This document shows positions 44,080-52,812 of a DNA stretch of 64,000 nt, in pieces (within the stretch, counting starts at the first letter, position 1; the number at the start of each line of letters is the position of its first letter). The stretch is from assembly GCF_009765785.1 (NCBI RefSeq), contig NZ_LMUT01000016.1:70212-134211 (forward strand). Reading direction: 5' to 3'. Below the pieces are notes generated by a model, which was not told the DNA's origin, did no database searches, and was given only the letters and a program-made list of their open reading frames with translations. The stretch is from Granulicella sp. L46 (GTDB lineage Bacteria > Acidobacteriota > Terriglobia > Terriglobales > Acidobacteriaceae). The position numbers and the translations under genes are program-made.

Positions 44080-45093
44080 ATGTTTGCGAGTCAAGGCTGG
44101 TCCGGTTTCGCGGCAATAATACTGTCGGCCTTTATTGCTGATCCAACCAATATCTTTGCCCCTGCGGGAACACCCGCACGCTCCATCTTCAGTCTGTCCA
44201 TGCTGGTTCTCAGCATCACGGCGGCAATTTTTCTGATTGTGGCGGGAATTCTCGCATACGTGCTCGTGAGATATCGAGCGCGCGCGTCGGACGGACAAGG
44301 CGAGCAGGAGCCGCCTCAGATCTACGGAAGCAATCAAATTGAGCTTTCCTGGACAGTAATTCCAATCCTTATCGTAGTGATGTTGTTTCTCGCCACCACG
44401 CGGGTCATCTACACAACTGAGCACGCGCAACGACCAGCAAACGCCTTGGATGTCACCGTCGTGGGCCACCAGTTCTGGTGGGAATATCGCTATCCTCAAC
44501 TGGGAGTTGTGACGGCTAACGAATTACACGTGCCGGTCAGCGACCATGCTCACCCGCTGCCAAGTTACTTGACCATGTCATCAGCAGATACAGATCACAG
44601 CTTCTGGGTGCCGAGACTTGCCGGCAAGATGGACCTCATCCCAAACAAAGTGAACACAATGTGGATCGATCCCGAGACGAAAGGTTTGTACCTTGGACAG
44701 TGTGCGCAATACTGTGGCGTGCAACACGCAAAGATGTTGATTCGCGTCTACGCCGACACTCCACAAGAGTTCACTGTCTGGGTGGAACACCAGCGGCAGC
44801 CCGCGGTAGATGATCCCACTGTCGCCGTGGGCCGGGATGTCTTCATGCACAACGCATGCATCAGCTGCCACACGATACGGGGCACCGTGGCTACAGGCAG
44901 ATTTGGCCCCGATCTCACTCACGTGGGAGGTCGCGAGACGATAGCTTCGGGCTCAGTTCCAAACACTCCTGCGAATCTCCGAGAATTCATCGACGATCCT
45001 GCGAATTTTAAACCAGGCGCGCTCATGCCTCCTATGCATTTGGACAGTCACGATCTAGATGCTGTCACGGCTTACCTAACCACGCTCAAGTAG
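44080..45093 (+). CDS. ctaC: caa3-type cytochrome c oxidase subunit II with fused cytochrome c
   Basis: 337 residues. Two membrane helices (SLSMLVLSITAAIFLIVAGI and ELSWTVIPILIVVMLFLATT), then the CuA domain with GHQFWWEYRYP, Cys208 and Cys212 in GQCAQYCGVQH, and His216. A C-terminal cytochrome c domain follows, with C260-C263-H264 (CISCH) and a Met ligand probably in LMPPMHLD. The fused haem c makes this a caa3 oxidase: electrons enter at haem c and pass through CuA to subunit I. It is the first gene of an eight-gene respiratory operon (to 52095). No leader Cys is evident for lipid attachment. Confidence 0.93.
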   Translation: MFASQGWSGFAAIILSAFIADPTNIFAPAGTPARSIFSLSMLVLSITAAIFLIVAGILAYVLVRYRARASDGQGEQEPPQIYGSNQIELSWTVIPILIVVMLFLATTRVIYTTEHAQRPANALDVTVVGHQFWWEYRYPQLGVVTANELHVPVSDHAHPLPSYLTMSSADTDHSFWVPRLAGKMDLIPNKVNTMWIDPETKGLYLGQCAQYCGVQHAKMLIRVYADTPQEFTVWVEHQRQPAVDDPTVAVGRDVFMHNACISCHTIRGTVATGRFGPDLTHVGGRETIASGSVPNTPANLREFIDDPANFKPGALMPPMHLDSHDLDAVTAYLTTLK

Positions 45094-45113
45094 TGGGTTG
45101 AGGAAGGATCACA

Positions 45114-46841
45114 ATGGCAACCCAGATTCCGGTAAATGAAGTGCATGACCAGATAGCGCAGGTTCCACGACGGCTATGGCTTGAGGTGCTGCACGGCTGT
45201 GTGACAACAGTTGATCACAAGAAGATCGGCCTGATGTACATCGGCTATGCTCTGATCTTCCTGGTGATTGCAGGGTTCGAAGCGCTACTGATGCGAATTC
45301 AATTGGCGATACCGAATAACCACTTTGTGTCGCCAGAAGTCTTCAATGGCCTCTTCACCATGCACGGAACGACCATGGTGTTCTTCGTCGGTATGCCTAT
45401 TCTGTTTGGCTTTGGAAATTACTTGATCCCGCTGATGATTGGGGCCCGGGATATGGCGTTCCCTCGGTTGAACGCGTTTAGTTTCTGGATATCTGCCTTC
45501 GCCGGGTTTCTGCTCTATTTCAGCTATATCGGCGGAAGTGGGCTTTATGGAGCTGGCAGTGCACCCGATGTCGGCTGGTTCGCCTATGCCCCTCTAACGG
45601 CCCGCGTTTTCTCCCCGGGCCATAGCACAGACTATTGGACACTGGCCCTATTACTCACGGGGATTGGATCTATCGGCACGGCACTGAATATCGTTGCGAC
45701 TATCATCTGCATGCGGTGCCCTGGTATGAAGATGAGCCGGCTGCCTCTTCTGCCATGGATCTACCTCGTGATGTCGGGTCTGACATTTGTTGCGATCGGT
45801 CCACTAACTGCTGCGCAGATCATGTTGATGCTCGACCGCTACGTCGGCTCTCACTTCTTTGATACGCAGGCTGGTGGTTCCGCGGTTTTATGGATGCACT
45901 TCTTCTGGATATTTGGACATCCGGAAGTTTATATCCTGGTGCTGCCTGCGTTTGCCTTCGCAAATGAGATTATTCCGGTGTTTTCGCGGAAGGCTATCTT
46001 CGGATATCCAGCGATGGTAGCTGCTTCCGTTGGAATTGGTTTTATCAGTCTTAGTGTCTGGGCTCACCATATGTTCACTGTCGGGCTCGGTCCGGGCGGA
46101 AACACCTTCTTCACGCTCGCCACGATGATCATCTCGGTGCCCACCGGTATCAAGATCTTCAATTGGTTAGCTACTTTGTGGGGCGGCAAAATACAATTTA
46201 CCGCCTCCATGATGTTCGCCATTGGCTTTCTATTCCAATTTCTGATCGCTGGATTGACCGGCATCATGTTATCGGTAGCCCCCTTCGACTGGCAGCTTGG
46301 GAACTCATATTTTGTTGTAGCCCATTTCCACTACGTGCTGGTGGGCGCAATTCTCTTTATGATCTTCTCCGCTTTCTATTATTGGTTCCCAAAGATGACC
46401 GGGCGAATGCTGAGTGAGCGGCTAGGGAAGTGGCACTTCTGGCTCTTCGTGATTGGATTCCATTTGACGTTCGATCTCATGCATGTGCCAGGCCTGCTCG
46501 GTATGCCACGCCGGATCTATACCTATGAGGCCGATCGCGGTTGGATGATCTGGAACCTGCTTGTTTCCAGTGGGGCCATCATTCAAACAGTGGCAACGCT
46601 TCTCTTCGTCTACAACATGGTGTGGTCTTACTTCAAAGGGCCGATTGCTGGACCCGACCCTTGGGATGCGTGGACGTTGGAGTGGTCGACGCCATCACCA
46701 CCTCCGTCCTATAACTTCGCGGAGATACCTACTGTCGCTAGCCGTCGGCCATTATGGGATCTGAAACACCCTGAAGACCCGGACTTTGATTACGAGATAG
46801 AACAGGGTTCTCCACAACAAACGAAGAAGGAGGGCGCATGA
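45114..46841 (+). CDS. ctaD: Cytochrome c oxidase subunit I
   Basis: 575 residues, about twelve or more membrane helices. The active-site landmarks are visible: haem a ligand region GLFTMHGTTMVFF, the CuB/cross-linked tyrosine segment FWIFGHPEVYILVLP, the CuB histidines in SVWAHHMFTVG, and the haem ligands in FVVAHFHYVLVG. The D-channel Asn region and YIGGSGLYGAG are typical of caa3/A-type enzymes. It reduces O2 to water and pumps protons. It starts 20 bases after subunit II and overlaps subunit III by 4 bases. Confidence 0.96.
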   Translation: MATQIPVNEVHDQIAQVPRRLWLEVLHGCVTTVDHKKIGLMYIGYALIFLVIAGFEALLMRIQLAIPNNHFVSPEVFNGLFTMHGTTMVFFVGMPILFGFGNYLIPLMIGARDMAFPRLNAFSFWISAFAGFLLYFSYIGGSGLYGAGSAPDVGWFAYAPLTARVFSPGHSTDYWTLALLLTGIGSIGTALNIVATIICMRCPGMKMSRLPLLPWIYLVMSGLTFVAIGPLTAAQIMLMLDRYVGSHFFDTQAGGSAVLWMHFFWIFGHPEVYILVLPAFAFANEIIPVFSRKAIFGYPAMVAASVGIGFISLSVWAHHMFTVGLGPGGNTFFTLATMIISVPTGIKIFNWLATLWGGKIQFTASMMFAIGFLFQFLIAGLTGIMLSVAPFDWQLGNSYFVVAHFHYVLVGAILFMIFSAFYYWFPKMTGRMLSERLGKWHFWLFVIGFHLTFDLMHVPGLLGMPRRIYTYEADRGWMIWNLLVSSGAIIQTVATLLFVYNMVWSYFKGPIAGPDPWDAWTLEWSTPSPPPSYNFAEIPTVASRRPLWDLKHPEDPDFDYEIEQGSPQQTKKEGA

Positions 46842-47434
46842 GCGAAGCTGCGTTGCAGTCGGGCAGCCCAAATCAGGTATGGACGCTTCCGTCCCGCGGA
46901 ATCGTAGGGATGACGTGCCTGATCATTGCCGAGGTTGCCATCTTTGTGATCTTTGTCGTGGCATACATCTTTTATATCGGGAAGAGTTTGACTGGCCCGG
47001 CACCGAAAGACGTGCTGGAGCTGCCAATCTTCACAACGATCTGCCTTCTCTCCAGCAGTCTAACGGTTCATGCTGCTGTATCGGCTCTGCAGAAAAGCAA
47101 GCAAGGCCTATGTTCGCTCTGGCTGGCAGCGACGGTATTGCTTGGAGGGATCTTCATCGCAGGTACTGCTTACGAGTGGTACGACCTGATCTACAAACAT
47201 GGCCTGACGATCAGGACAAATTTATTTGGAACCACCTTCTATTCATTGGTTGGATTGCACGCGACCCATGTAGTCGTCGGCCTGATCCTCCTCTCCCTGG
47301 CTTTGTTCTTCTCCGTGCGCGGAGAGATGAAAGAAGAACACAGCGAGAAGCTTGAAGTTCTGTCGCTGTATTGGCATTTCGTCGATGGCGTCTGGGTCAT
47401 CGTATTTTTAGTTGTTTATGTGCTGGGCAGATAA
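46838..47434 (+). CDS. ctaE: Cytochrome c oxidase subunit III
   Basis: 198 residues, five membrane helices. It has the subunit III/cytochrome o ubiquinol oxidase III pattern: MTCLIIAEVAIFVIFVVAYI at the start, GTAYEWYDLIYKHG, LFGTTFYSLVGLHATHVVVG, and VLSLYWHFVDGVWVIVFLVVY at the end. It stabilises subunit I and its proton path. Short form (five helices) as expected for caa3 enzymes. Confidence 0.93.
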   Translation: MSEAALQSGSPNQVWTLPSRGIVGMTCLIIAEVAIFVIFVVAYIFYIGKSLTGPAPKDVLELPIFTTICLLSSSLTVHAAVSALQKSKQGLCSLWLAATVLLGGIFIAGTAYEWYDLIYKHGLTIRTNLFGTTFYSLVGLHATHVVVGLILLSLALFFSVRGEMKEEHSEKLEVLSLYWHFVDGVWVIVFLVVYVLGR

Positions 47435-47450
47435 CCAGCGAGGAGGCGCA

Positions 47451-48320
47451 TTGCCAGTCGATCATCCGCACCAGGAACACGGCATTCAGCTCCCATCGCC
47501 AACCGCGTGGCCAGTGGTGCTGGCTCTAGGTATTGCTCTCGTCATGTCGGGCATGGTAACGAGCGGTATTGTGAGTGTACTCGGAGGAGCGCTTGCACTC
47601 GCAGCAATGGTGGGCTGGTTTCGGCAGGTTCTTCCGCATGAAGCCCACGAGGCTGTCGAGGTGAGCACAGAAGAGACACTCATCTCGAGTGCCCGAACGG
47701 TCGCGGCGAGATTGCCTGCAGACGCGACCTCCCGAAAGATCATCCCGGAAGAAACCTTCCGAATCACCACCGGCATCAAGGGTGGGATTGCAGGTGGGAT
47801 CGCGATGGCTGTGCCAGCGGCTATCTTCAGCATTATCAGATACCACAGCATCTGGTATGCCATGAACTTACTTGCTGCTGGAGGCTTTGTCAGCTGGGCT
47901 GGTGCAAGCGATGCCTTTCTGAGCGAATTCCACCTACGGGGATTGCTTGCCGCCTTCGTGATTCACGGTCTTACCTCGCTGCTTGTTGGTCTGCTCTATG
48001 GCGCAATGCTGCCCATGTTCCCAAAGTACCCGATCGTTACTGCGGGCATCATGGTTCCCTTATTGTTCACGGGTATTTTGCACTCAGCCATTGGGGTAGT
48101 CAGTCCAATTCTTAACCAGCGCATTGAATGGTTCTGGTTTGTGGTGTCTCAAATAGCCTTTGGTCTTGTCTGCGGGTTTGTCGTGAATCTACAGGCGAAG
48201 GTGCGCACTTCGCAATTCCGAGCACTCCCATTCTCCGTTCGTGCAGGGCTTCACAGTGATCTCAACGAACGGGACTATGAAGAGCCGATCGAATCCAAGG
48301 ACGAGGACATTACGCGATGA
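47451..48320 (+). CDS. Multi-pass membrane protein of unknown function in the oxidase operon
   Basis: 289 residues from TTG 47451, chosen because GAGGAGG precedes it and the previous gene ends at 47434. It has about seven membrane helices: two near the N-terminus (WPVVLALGIALVMSGMV, GIVSVLGGALALAAMVG), a loop of ~60 residues, then five more (GIKGGIAGGIAMAVPAAIF, LLAAFVIHGLTSLLVGLLYG, WFWFVVSQIAFGLVCGFVV). The N-terminal part may correspond to a subunit IV-like piece. Position between subunit III and a cytochrome c gene (4-base overlap with the latter) implies a role in the oxidase or its assembly. I do not recognise a named family. Confidence 0.7.
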   Translation: MPVDHPHQEHGIQLPSPTAWPVVLALGIALVMSGMVTSGIVSVLGGALALAAMVGWFRQVLPHEAHEAVEVSTEETLISSARTVAARLPADATSRKIIPEETFRITTGIKGGIAGGIAMAVPAAIFSIIRYHSIWYAMNLLAAGGFVSWAGASDAFLSEFHLRGLLAAFVIHGLTSLLVGLLYGAMLPMFPKYPIVTAGIMVPLLFTGILHSAIGVVSPILNQRIEWFWFVVSQIAFGLVCGFVVNLQAKVRTSQFRALPFSVRAGLHSDLNERDYEEPIESKDEDITR

Positions 48321-49045
48321 ATCTGCGCTCGTTGGCTTCTTCGTTCATGATCGCTGTCGTGGTGCTCTTCGATGCGGGCTGCAAGGTTGTCCCCGCAAGA
48401 CCCGAGCCTGCGGCTCAACGTCCCGATCAGATCTCGAATTTTACGGCTCTATATCAACAGAACTGTACGGCTTGCCATGGTGAGCAGGGCAAGAACGGTG
48501 CTGCCATCTCCTTGGCGAATCCGGTTTATCTGGCTCTCGCTGGTACGGACATCATCCAGAAAGCGACAGCTAATGGCGTTCCTGGAACCCTGATGCCGGC
48601 GTTCGCTAAGAGCCAGGGCGGCATGCTGACGGATCAACAGATCGCGATCCTGGCGCAAGGAGTTGAGTCGGCATGGGGCAAGCCGGCGACTCTTCAAGGA
48701 CAGTCTGCTCCTCCTTATGCTGGTAGTTCGGGAGATCCAACTAAGGGGCAGCAAGCCTTCACTACCTTCTGTGCGAGTTGCCACGGCAACGACAGCACCG
48801 GGCTCAAGCGAAAAGAGAATTCGACTGGCTCCCTCGTTGATCCTGCCTATCTTGCGCTTGCTAGCGACCAGGGCCTGCGCAGCTTGATCATTGCTGGGCA
48901 GCCCGATTATGGGATGCCCGATTGGCGGTCCGACATGACCGGTGCGAGCTCACGGCCCATGACTGACAAAGAGATTACCGATATTGTGGCGTGGCTCGCT
49001 TCCCATCGAGTCGCAGCTCCAGGCCGGCCTTATGCGCATCCATAG
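48317..49045 (+). CDS. Dihaem cytochrome c
   Basis: 242 residues. An N-terminal hydrophobic segment with a Cys in LFDAGCKVV suggests a lipoprotein anchored in the membrane. Two class I cytochrome c domains follow: C53-C56-H57 (CTACHG) and C152-C155-H156 (CASCHG). It probably carries electrons between the Rieske/cytochrome b complex encoded downstream and the caa3 oxidase. It overlaps the preceding gene by 4 bases, and a 27-base gap separates it from the Rieske gene. Confidence 0.9.
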   Translation: MNLRSLASSFMIAVVVLFDAGCKVVPARPEPAAQRPDQISNFTALYQQNCTACHGEQGKNGAAISLANPVYLALAGTDIIQKATANGVPGTLMPAFAKSQGGMLTDQQIAILAQGVESAWGKPATLQGQSAPPYAGSSGDPTKGQQAFTTFCASCHGNDSTGLKRKENSTGSLVDPAYLALASDQGLRSLIIAGQPDYGMPDWRSDMTGASSRPMTDKEITDIVAWLASHRVAAPGRPYAHP

Positions 49046-49072
49046 ATCACTCACCAGTGTGCGGAGACAAGT

Positions 49073-49708
49073 ATGAGCGAATTTCTAAAATATCCGGGAG
49101 AGTCCAGTAACGACGCCTTGTCGCCGGAGGGCAAGGCGCAGGCACACACGCGTCGAGTGTTTCTGTTCAAGCTTGCCGTTGGGTTGAATGCCGTTGTAGG
49201 CGCGGTGCTTGCGGTCCCTCTGATCGGATATCTGCTCGGACCAGCCTCCAGGAAGAAATCCAGTGTCGGTTCCTGGATCAGCATCGGGGAGGTGAATGAT
49301 TTTCCCGTGGGCCAGACGCGGTTGGCTGAATTCCGTAGCCCGGTTGCGACGTTCGACGATGGGGAAACGGCGAAGGTCCCTTGCTGGGTTCGGCGTGTAT
49401 CGGAGCAGACATTCCAGGTGTTTGCCATCAACTGTGCGCATCTGGGTTGTCCGGTGCGATGGTTCTCGGAGTCGAAGTTATTCCTCTGCCCGTGCCACGG
49501 TGGAGCGTATTACGAGGACGGTAGCAGAGCGTCTGGTCCTCCGGAGCGCGGCTTGTTTGAATACAAGTACAAGATCGCAGGGAACTCATTGGTGATCCAT
49601 GCGGGCGACATGCCAACGCTCGCGACCCAGGCATCGTGCAAGGATAAGCCACTAATCCAGATCGAGCCTGTAGCAGCCGAGACGAGGTCAACAACATGGG
49701 AAGGCTGA
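49073..49708 (+). CDS. Rieske iron-sulfur protein of a bc-type complex
   Basis: 211 residues. One N-terminal membrane helix (LFKLAVGLNAVVGAVLAVPL), then a Rieske domain with ligands C121/H123 (CAHLGC) and C139/H142 (CPCHGG); the disulfide pair would be C126 and C141. It moves electrons from quinol to cytochrome c as part of the complex with the following cytochrome b. The gene overlaps that of cytochrome b by 13 bases. Confidence 0.93.
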   Translation: MSEFLKYPGESSNDALSPEGKAQAHTRRVFLFKLAVGLNAVVGAVLAVPLIGYLLGPASRKKSSVGSWISIGEVNDFPVGQTRLAEFRSPVATFDDGETAKVPCWVRRVSEQTFQVFAINCAHLGCPVRWFSESKLFLCPCHGGAYYEDGSRASGPPERGLFEYKYKIAGNSLVIHAGDMPTLATQASCKDKPLIQIEPVAAETRSTTWEG

Positions 49709-51237
49709 AGGAGCAAGGCATCGCAGCCTATCAGTGGCTCGAACATCGGCTCGGTCTCATCAAGCCGATTAGTGAAGCAGCCGCGCATCCGACTCCGTCG
49801 AACAACGCGAGCTGGTGGTATGTGTTCGGCAGTGCGGCGACAGTGTTGCTGATCCTGCAGGTGATGACAGGGATTCTGCTGGCGCTGATTTATAGCCCTT
49901 CCGCGAATGAGGCTTGGACGAGCTTAAACTTCCTGAACCACAACATCGCTTTGGGATGGTATGTGCGCGCGTTGCACGGTTGGGGATCAGACTTCATGAT
50001 CGCCATCGTGCTGATCCACATGGTGCAGGTATTTCTGTTTGGCGCGTATAAGTTTCCTCGAGAGCTTACGTGGATTGTCGGCGTTGTACTGCTACTGCTT
50101 ACGTTGGGCATGGCGTTCACCGGGCAGGTGATGCGGTTTGACCAGGATGCGTATTGGGGCTTGGGGATTGGGGCTTCGATCGTTAGTCGCGTCCCGTTTG
50201 TTGGCGCGCAGCTGGTGCATCTTGTTCTTGGTGGGCCAATTATTGGCGGCGCTACGCTGTCTCGTTTCTTTACGTTGCATGTGTTTGTGATTCCCGGCCT
50301 GCTGCTTGCTGGGGTTGGGGTGCATGTATGGATGGTGCTTCGGCATGGGGTGAGCGACTGGCCGATGCCGGGGCGGTTGGTGCGTAAGTCGACGTATGAG
50401 CGCGAGTATCACGAACTGGTCGAGAAGACAGGCATGCCGTTTGTCCCCGACGCTGCATGGAAGGATGCGGTGTTTGCGGCTGCTATTCTGTTCGCGGTGA
50501 TGGCTTGCGCGTTCTTCTTCGGGCCGTTTGGTCCAAGTGGACAGCCGGATCCAACGATTATCCAGACAGCGCCGAAGCCTGACTTCTTCTTCCTTTGGAT
50601 CTATGCGGTGCTTGCGTTCCTTCCTCCGGCGCTGGAGACGCCGGTGCTGCTGATCGTCCCGGTGGTGGGGATTGCGGGAATGCTGATGCTGCCGCTGATT
50701 GCCAGTGAGGGGGAAAGACACTGGGCTCGACGGCCTGTTGCTGTGCTGTCCGTCTCTGTGATCGCAGTGTCGCTCGGGATCTTTACGCGGCTGGGAACGT
50801 ATACGCCGTGGAGTCCGGTGATGGATGCGTGGTCGAGCGACGCTGTGCCGGTGAAATATATGCATGACCGAACACCGCTGGAGCGGCAGGGAGCGATGGT
50901 GCTGCAGGACAAGCAATGCCGCAACTGCCACGAGTTGGATAGAGTGGGCGGGCAGCGTGGTCCTGCATTGGACTCGGTGGCTACGCGGCTGACCGAGGAT
51001 CAGATCGTGCGGCAGGTGTTGCAGGGTGGTGGCAACATGCCGGCTTATGGCAATGCGCTCAATCCATCCGAGACCAAGGCGCTGGTGAGCTTCCTGATGA
51101 CGTTGCGCGGTAACGATCTGCAACCGGCAATCGATGCGTCGCGAGAGTTGACGCGGAATAAGCAGATGGAACAAGAGAAATCTCAGGGTGCAGCGTGGGG
51201 GCCGAAGGGTACTCCAAGCCCAGGGCAGAAGCAGTAG
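49696..51237 (+). CDS. Cytochrome b with C-terminal fused cytochrome c domain
   Basis: 513 residues. The N-terminal ~220 residues carry the b-type haem helices with paired His (ALHGWGSDFMIAIVLIHMVQ, TLHVFVIPGLLLAGVGVHVW). A subunit-IV-like part follows, containing the PDAAWKD segment and GPFGPSGQPDPTI. After three further helices a cytochrome c domain begins, with C408-C411-H412 (CRNCHELDRVGGQRGP) and a likely Met ligand in GGNMPAYG. So quinol oxidation, haem b and haem c are on one chain, taking the place of a separate cytochrome c1. The product feeds the dihaem cytochrome or caa3 oxidase. Confidence 0.92.
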   Translation: MGRLKEQGIAAYQWLEHRLGLIKPISEAAAHPTPSNNASWWYVFGSAATVLLILQVMTGILLALIYSPSANEAWTSLNFLNHNIALGWYVRALHGWGSDFMIAIVLIHMVQVFLFGAYKFPRELTWIVGVVLLLLTLGMAFTGQVMRFDQDAYWGLGIGASIVSRVPFVGAQLVHLVLGGPIIGGATLSRFFTLHVFVIPGLLLAGVGVHVWMVLRHGVSDWPMPGRLVRKSTYEREYHELVEKTGMPFVPDAAWKDAVFAAAILFAVMACAFFFGPFGPSGQPDPTIIQTAPKPDFFFLWIYAVLAFLPPALETPVLLIVPVVGIAGMLMLPLIASEGERHWARRPVAVLSVSVIAVSLGIFTRLGTYTPWSPVMDAWSSDAVPVKYMHDRTPLERQGAMVLQDKQCRNCHELDRVGGQRGPALDSVATRLTEDQIVRQVLQGGGNMPAYGNALNPSETKALVSFLMTLRGNDLQPAIDASRELTRNKQMEQEKSQGAAWGPKGTPSPGQKQ

Positions 51238-51240
51238 CGT

Positions 51241-52095
51241 ATGTCCGATGCGGTGCGGGACATCTTCGCGGATTGGAAGCTGCCGATTGGGCTGACAGTC
51301 TCGATTATGCTTGCCGCGCTGGTGTATGTGCGCGGATGGATAGCGTTGCGGAGGACGCGGCGTGTGCAGTTTAGTGACGAGCGGTTGGCGTCCTTTCTGG
51401 GTGGGCTCGCGCTGTTATGGATGGTGGTTGCGTCGCCGTTGGATGGCTTTGCGGATGCGTTGCTGACGGCGCACATGATCGAGCATTTATTGTTGATGTC
51501 GGCGATTCCGATGCTGCTGTTGTATGGGCTTCCCGTCGTGCCGCTGCTGCGTGGATTACCCAGGCCGGTGTTGCGTTCGGTGGTTGGCCCGCTGGTGCGG
51601 CTTACGGCGTTGCGGCGTGTTGCCGAGTGGTTGGTTACGCCTGCTGTTGCGTGGCTGGGGATGAATGTGGCGTATCTAGCCTGGCATGTTCCGTCGGCTT
51701 ATAACTATGCGCTGGAGAATGAGACCGTGCATGGCGTCGAGCACTTATGCTTCCTGTTCACGTCGCTGCTGTTCTGGTGGTACATCCTGCGTCCATGGCC
51801 GGCGAAGCAGCGTCCCGATGATTGGGGGATGCTGGTCTACCTGGCGTTGGGCGATGTGGTGATGACGATGCTGTCGGCGTTTTTGGCGTTCTGCGAGCGG
51901 CCGGTTTATAGCTACTATGTGCAGCATCCGAATCCGTTCGGGATTTCGGTGCTGGATGACCAGGTGCTGGGCGCGGTGGTGATGTGGGTGCTTGGGTCGT
52001 TTGCGTACCTGGTGCCGGCGATGGTGATCACGTTTCGGCTGGCGGGCGTTGGGCAGGGTCGGCGGGCCCCGGAGCTGCGGCGGGCTGGACGGTAG
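51241..52095 (+). CDS. ctaG: Cytochrome c oxidase assembly protein, CtaG (caa3) type
   Basis: 284 residues, about seven membrane helices with conserved His: AHMIEHLLLMSAIPMLLLYG, WHVPSAYNYALENETVHGVEH. This is the caa3_CtaG family, which helps deliver copper or assemble the CuB/CuA centre. It starts 3 bases after the cytochrome b stop and ends the operon; its tail is Arg/Gly-rich (GVGQGRRAPELRRAGR). Unrelated to Cox11, which is also called CtaG in proteobacteria. Confidence 0.9.
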   Translation: MSDAVRDIFADWKLPIGLTVSIMLAALVYVRGWIALRRTRRVQFSDERLASFLGGLALLWMVVASPLDGFADALLTAHMIEHLLLMSAIPMLLLYGLPVVPLLRGLPRPVLRSVVGPLVRLTALRRVAEWLVTPAVAWLGMNVAYLAWHVPSAYNYALENETVHGVEHLCFLFTSLLFWWYILRPWPAKQRPDDWGMLVYLALGDVVMTMLSAFLAFCERPVYSYYVQHPNPFGISVLDDQVLGAVVMWVLGSFAYLVPAMVITFRLAGVGQGRRAPELRRAGR

Positions 52096-52128
52096 GGCAC
52101 CCCCCTCCCCCCTTGGGTCGTACTTTTC

Positions 52129-52290
52129 CCGCAAAGTAGTGCTAGCGTATGGGTTACGTCGCAAAGTATCCCCCTGCGACCTTGGAACCTGGTCGCAAAG
52201 TAGTCTAACCATGCGGGTTGCGGCCAAAGTATATCTTCGAAAGGGGTTACGACGGCGAAGTGGAGTTGGCCGCGCTTTGTATGTGGGATC
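52129..52290. repeat. Degenerate array of ~30-bp direct repeats (CGCAAAGTA...GGGTTRCG)
   Basis: Units begin near 52130, 52160, 52194, 52223 and about 52252. A full unit has CGCAAAGTA, about 13 variable bases, then GGGTTACG or GGGTTGCG. Units 1, 3 and 4 keep both boxes; unit 2 has GGAACCTGG at the second box and unit 5 is weak. Spacing is 30, 34 and 29 bases. It lies in the gap after the respiratory operon. I recall similar AAAGT-rich arrays in intergenic DNA of related acidobacteria, but cannot confirm it here. Confidence 0.65.
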
Positions 52291-52361
52291 GGTGGCTTAC
52301 GGAAGTTCTAGTTAAAGTTTAGTCCTTTGCGTGGGGTAACTATGCCAACTTTTGGAAAGAT

Positions 52362-52395
52362 AAATCGCCAGTGTTGATAGGGGGTTTGGCGATTT
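52362..52395. terminator. Inverted repeat between convergent genes, probable bidirectional terminator
   Basis: AAATCGCCA (52362-52370) and TGGCGATTT (52387-52395), a perfect 9-bp stem with a 16-base loop and A/T-rich outer ends. It sits between the end of the respiratory operon (+) and the small gene ending at 52469 (-). Confidence 0.5.
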
Positions 52396-52468
52396 TGCAG
52401 GAGTTTGGGGGCTTGACAGGATATTGGGTGCGTCGGGGTTCGAACCGTTCTGGCGATGCAACGGTCGG

Positions 52469-52723
52469 TTAGGGGCGCCAGTAGTTATTCGCTGCGGCGA
52501 TTGTCTGGAACTCGATGGCCACGACCTGACTTGCTTTCATCAAGCTGTCGGGGTTGGTGGCGTAGATGGGTCGCCCCGCCTTCAACACATCGAGATCTGG
52601 CTGAATGTTGTGAATCATGTGCCGCGCGAGAGTGATTGCGAGGGCACGTCCCTCCTCCGGCGTTGCTGTGATGAGTGTGCCGCCGGGAATCAAAACCAAT
52701 GCTTCATCAGGGACGCGATTCAT
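52469..52723 (-). CDS. Small hypothetical protein
   Basis: Not recognised. 84 residues from ATG 52723, chosen because AAGGAGAA lies seven bases upstream; the frame is open beyond it but without a ribosome site. The start VPDEALVLIPGGTLITATPEEGRAL and the helix ALAITLARHMIHNIQPDLDVL suggest a small globular alpha/beta protein; there is no membrane segment or signal peptide. It lies 89 bases downstream of the quinone oxidoreductase gene on the same strand and may share its transcript. Confidence 0.55.
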   Translation of the reverse strand: MNRVPDEALVLIPGGTLITATPEEGRALAITLARHMIHNIQPDLDVLKAGRPIYATNPDSLMKASQVVAIEFQTIAAANNYWRP

Positions 52724-52812
52724 AGAAGTTCTCCTTGGACTGCGTTGCATCGAAAGGTTTGGAGCCCTGTATCGATGCAGGTAGGGTCGCGAGTAGGTCG
52801 TTTGGTTCGACC

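Noticed and set aside
52129-52290. CRISPR array
   Set aside because: Units are degenerate, contiguous and carry no unique spacers of constant length; no cas genes are in the window.
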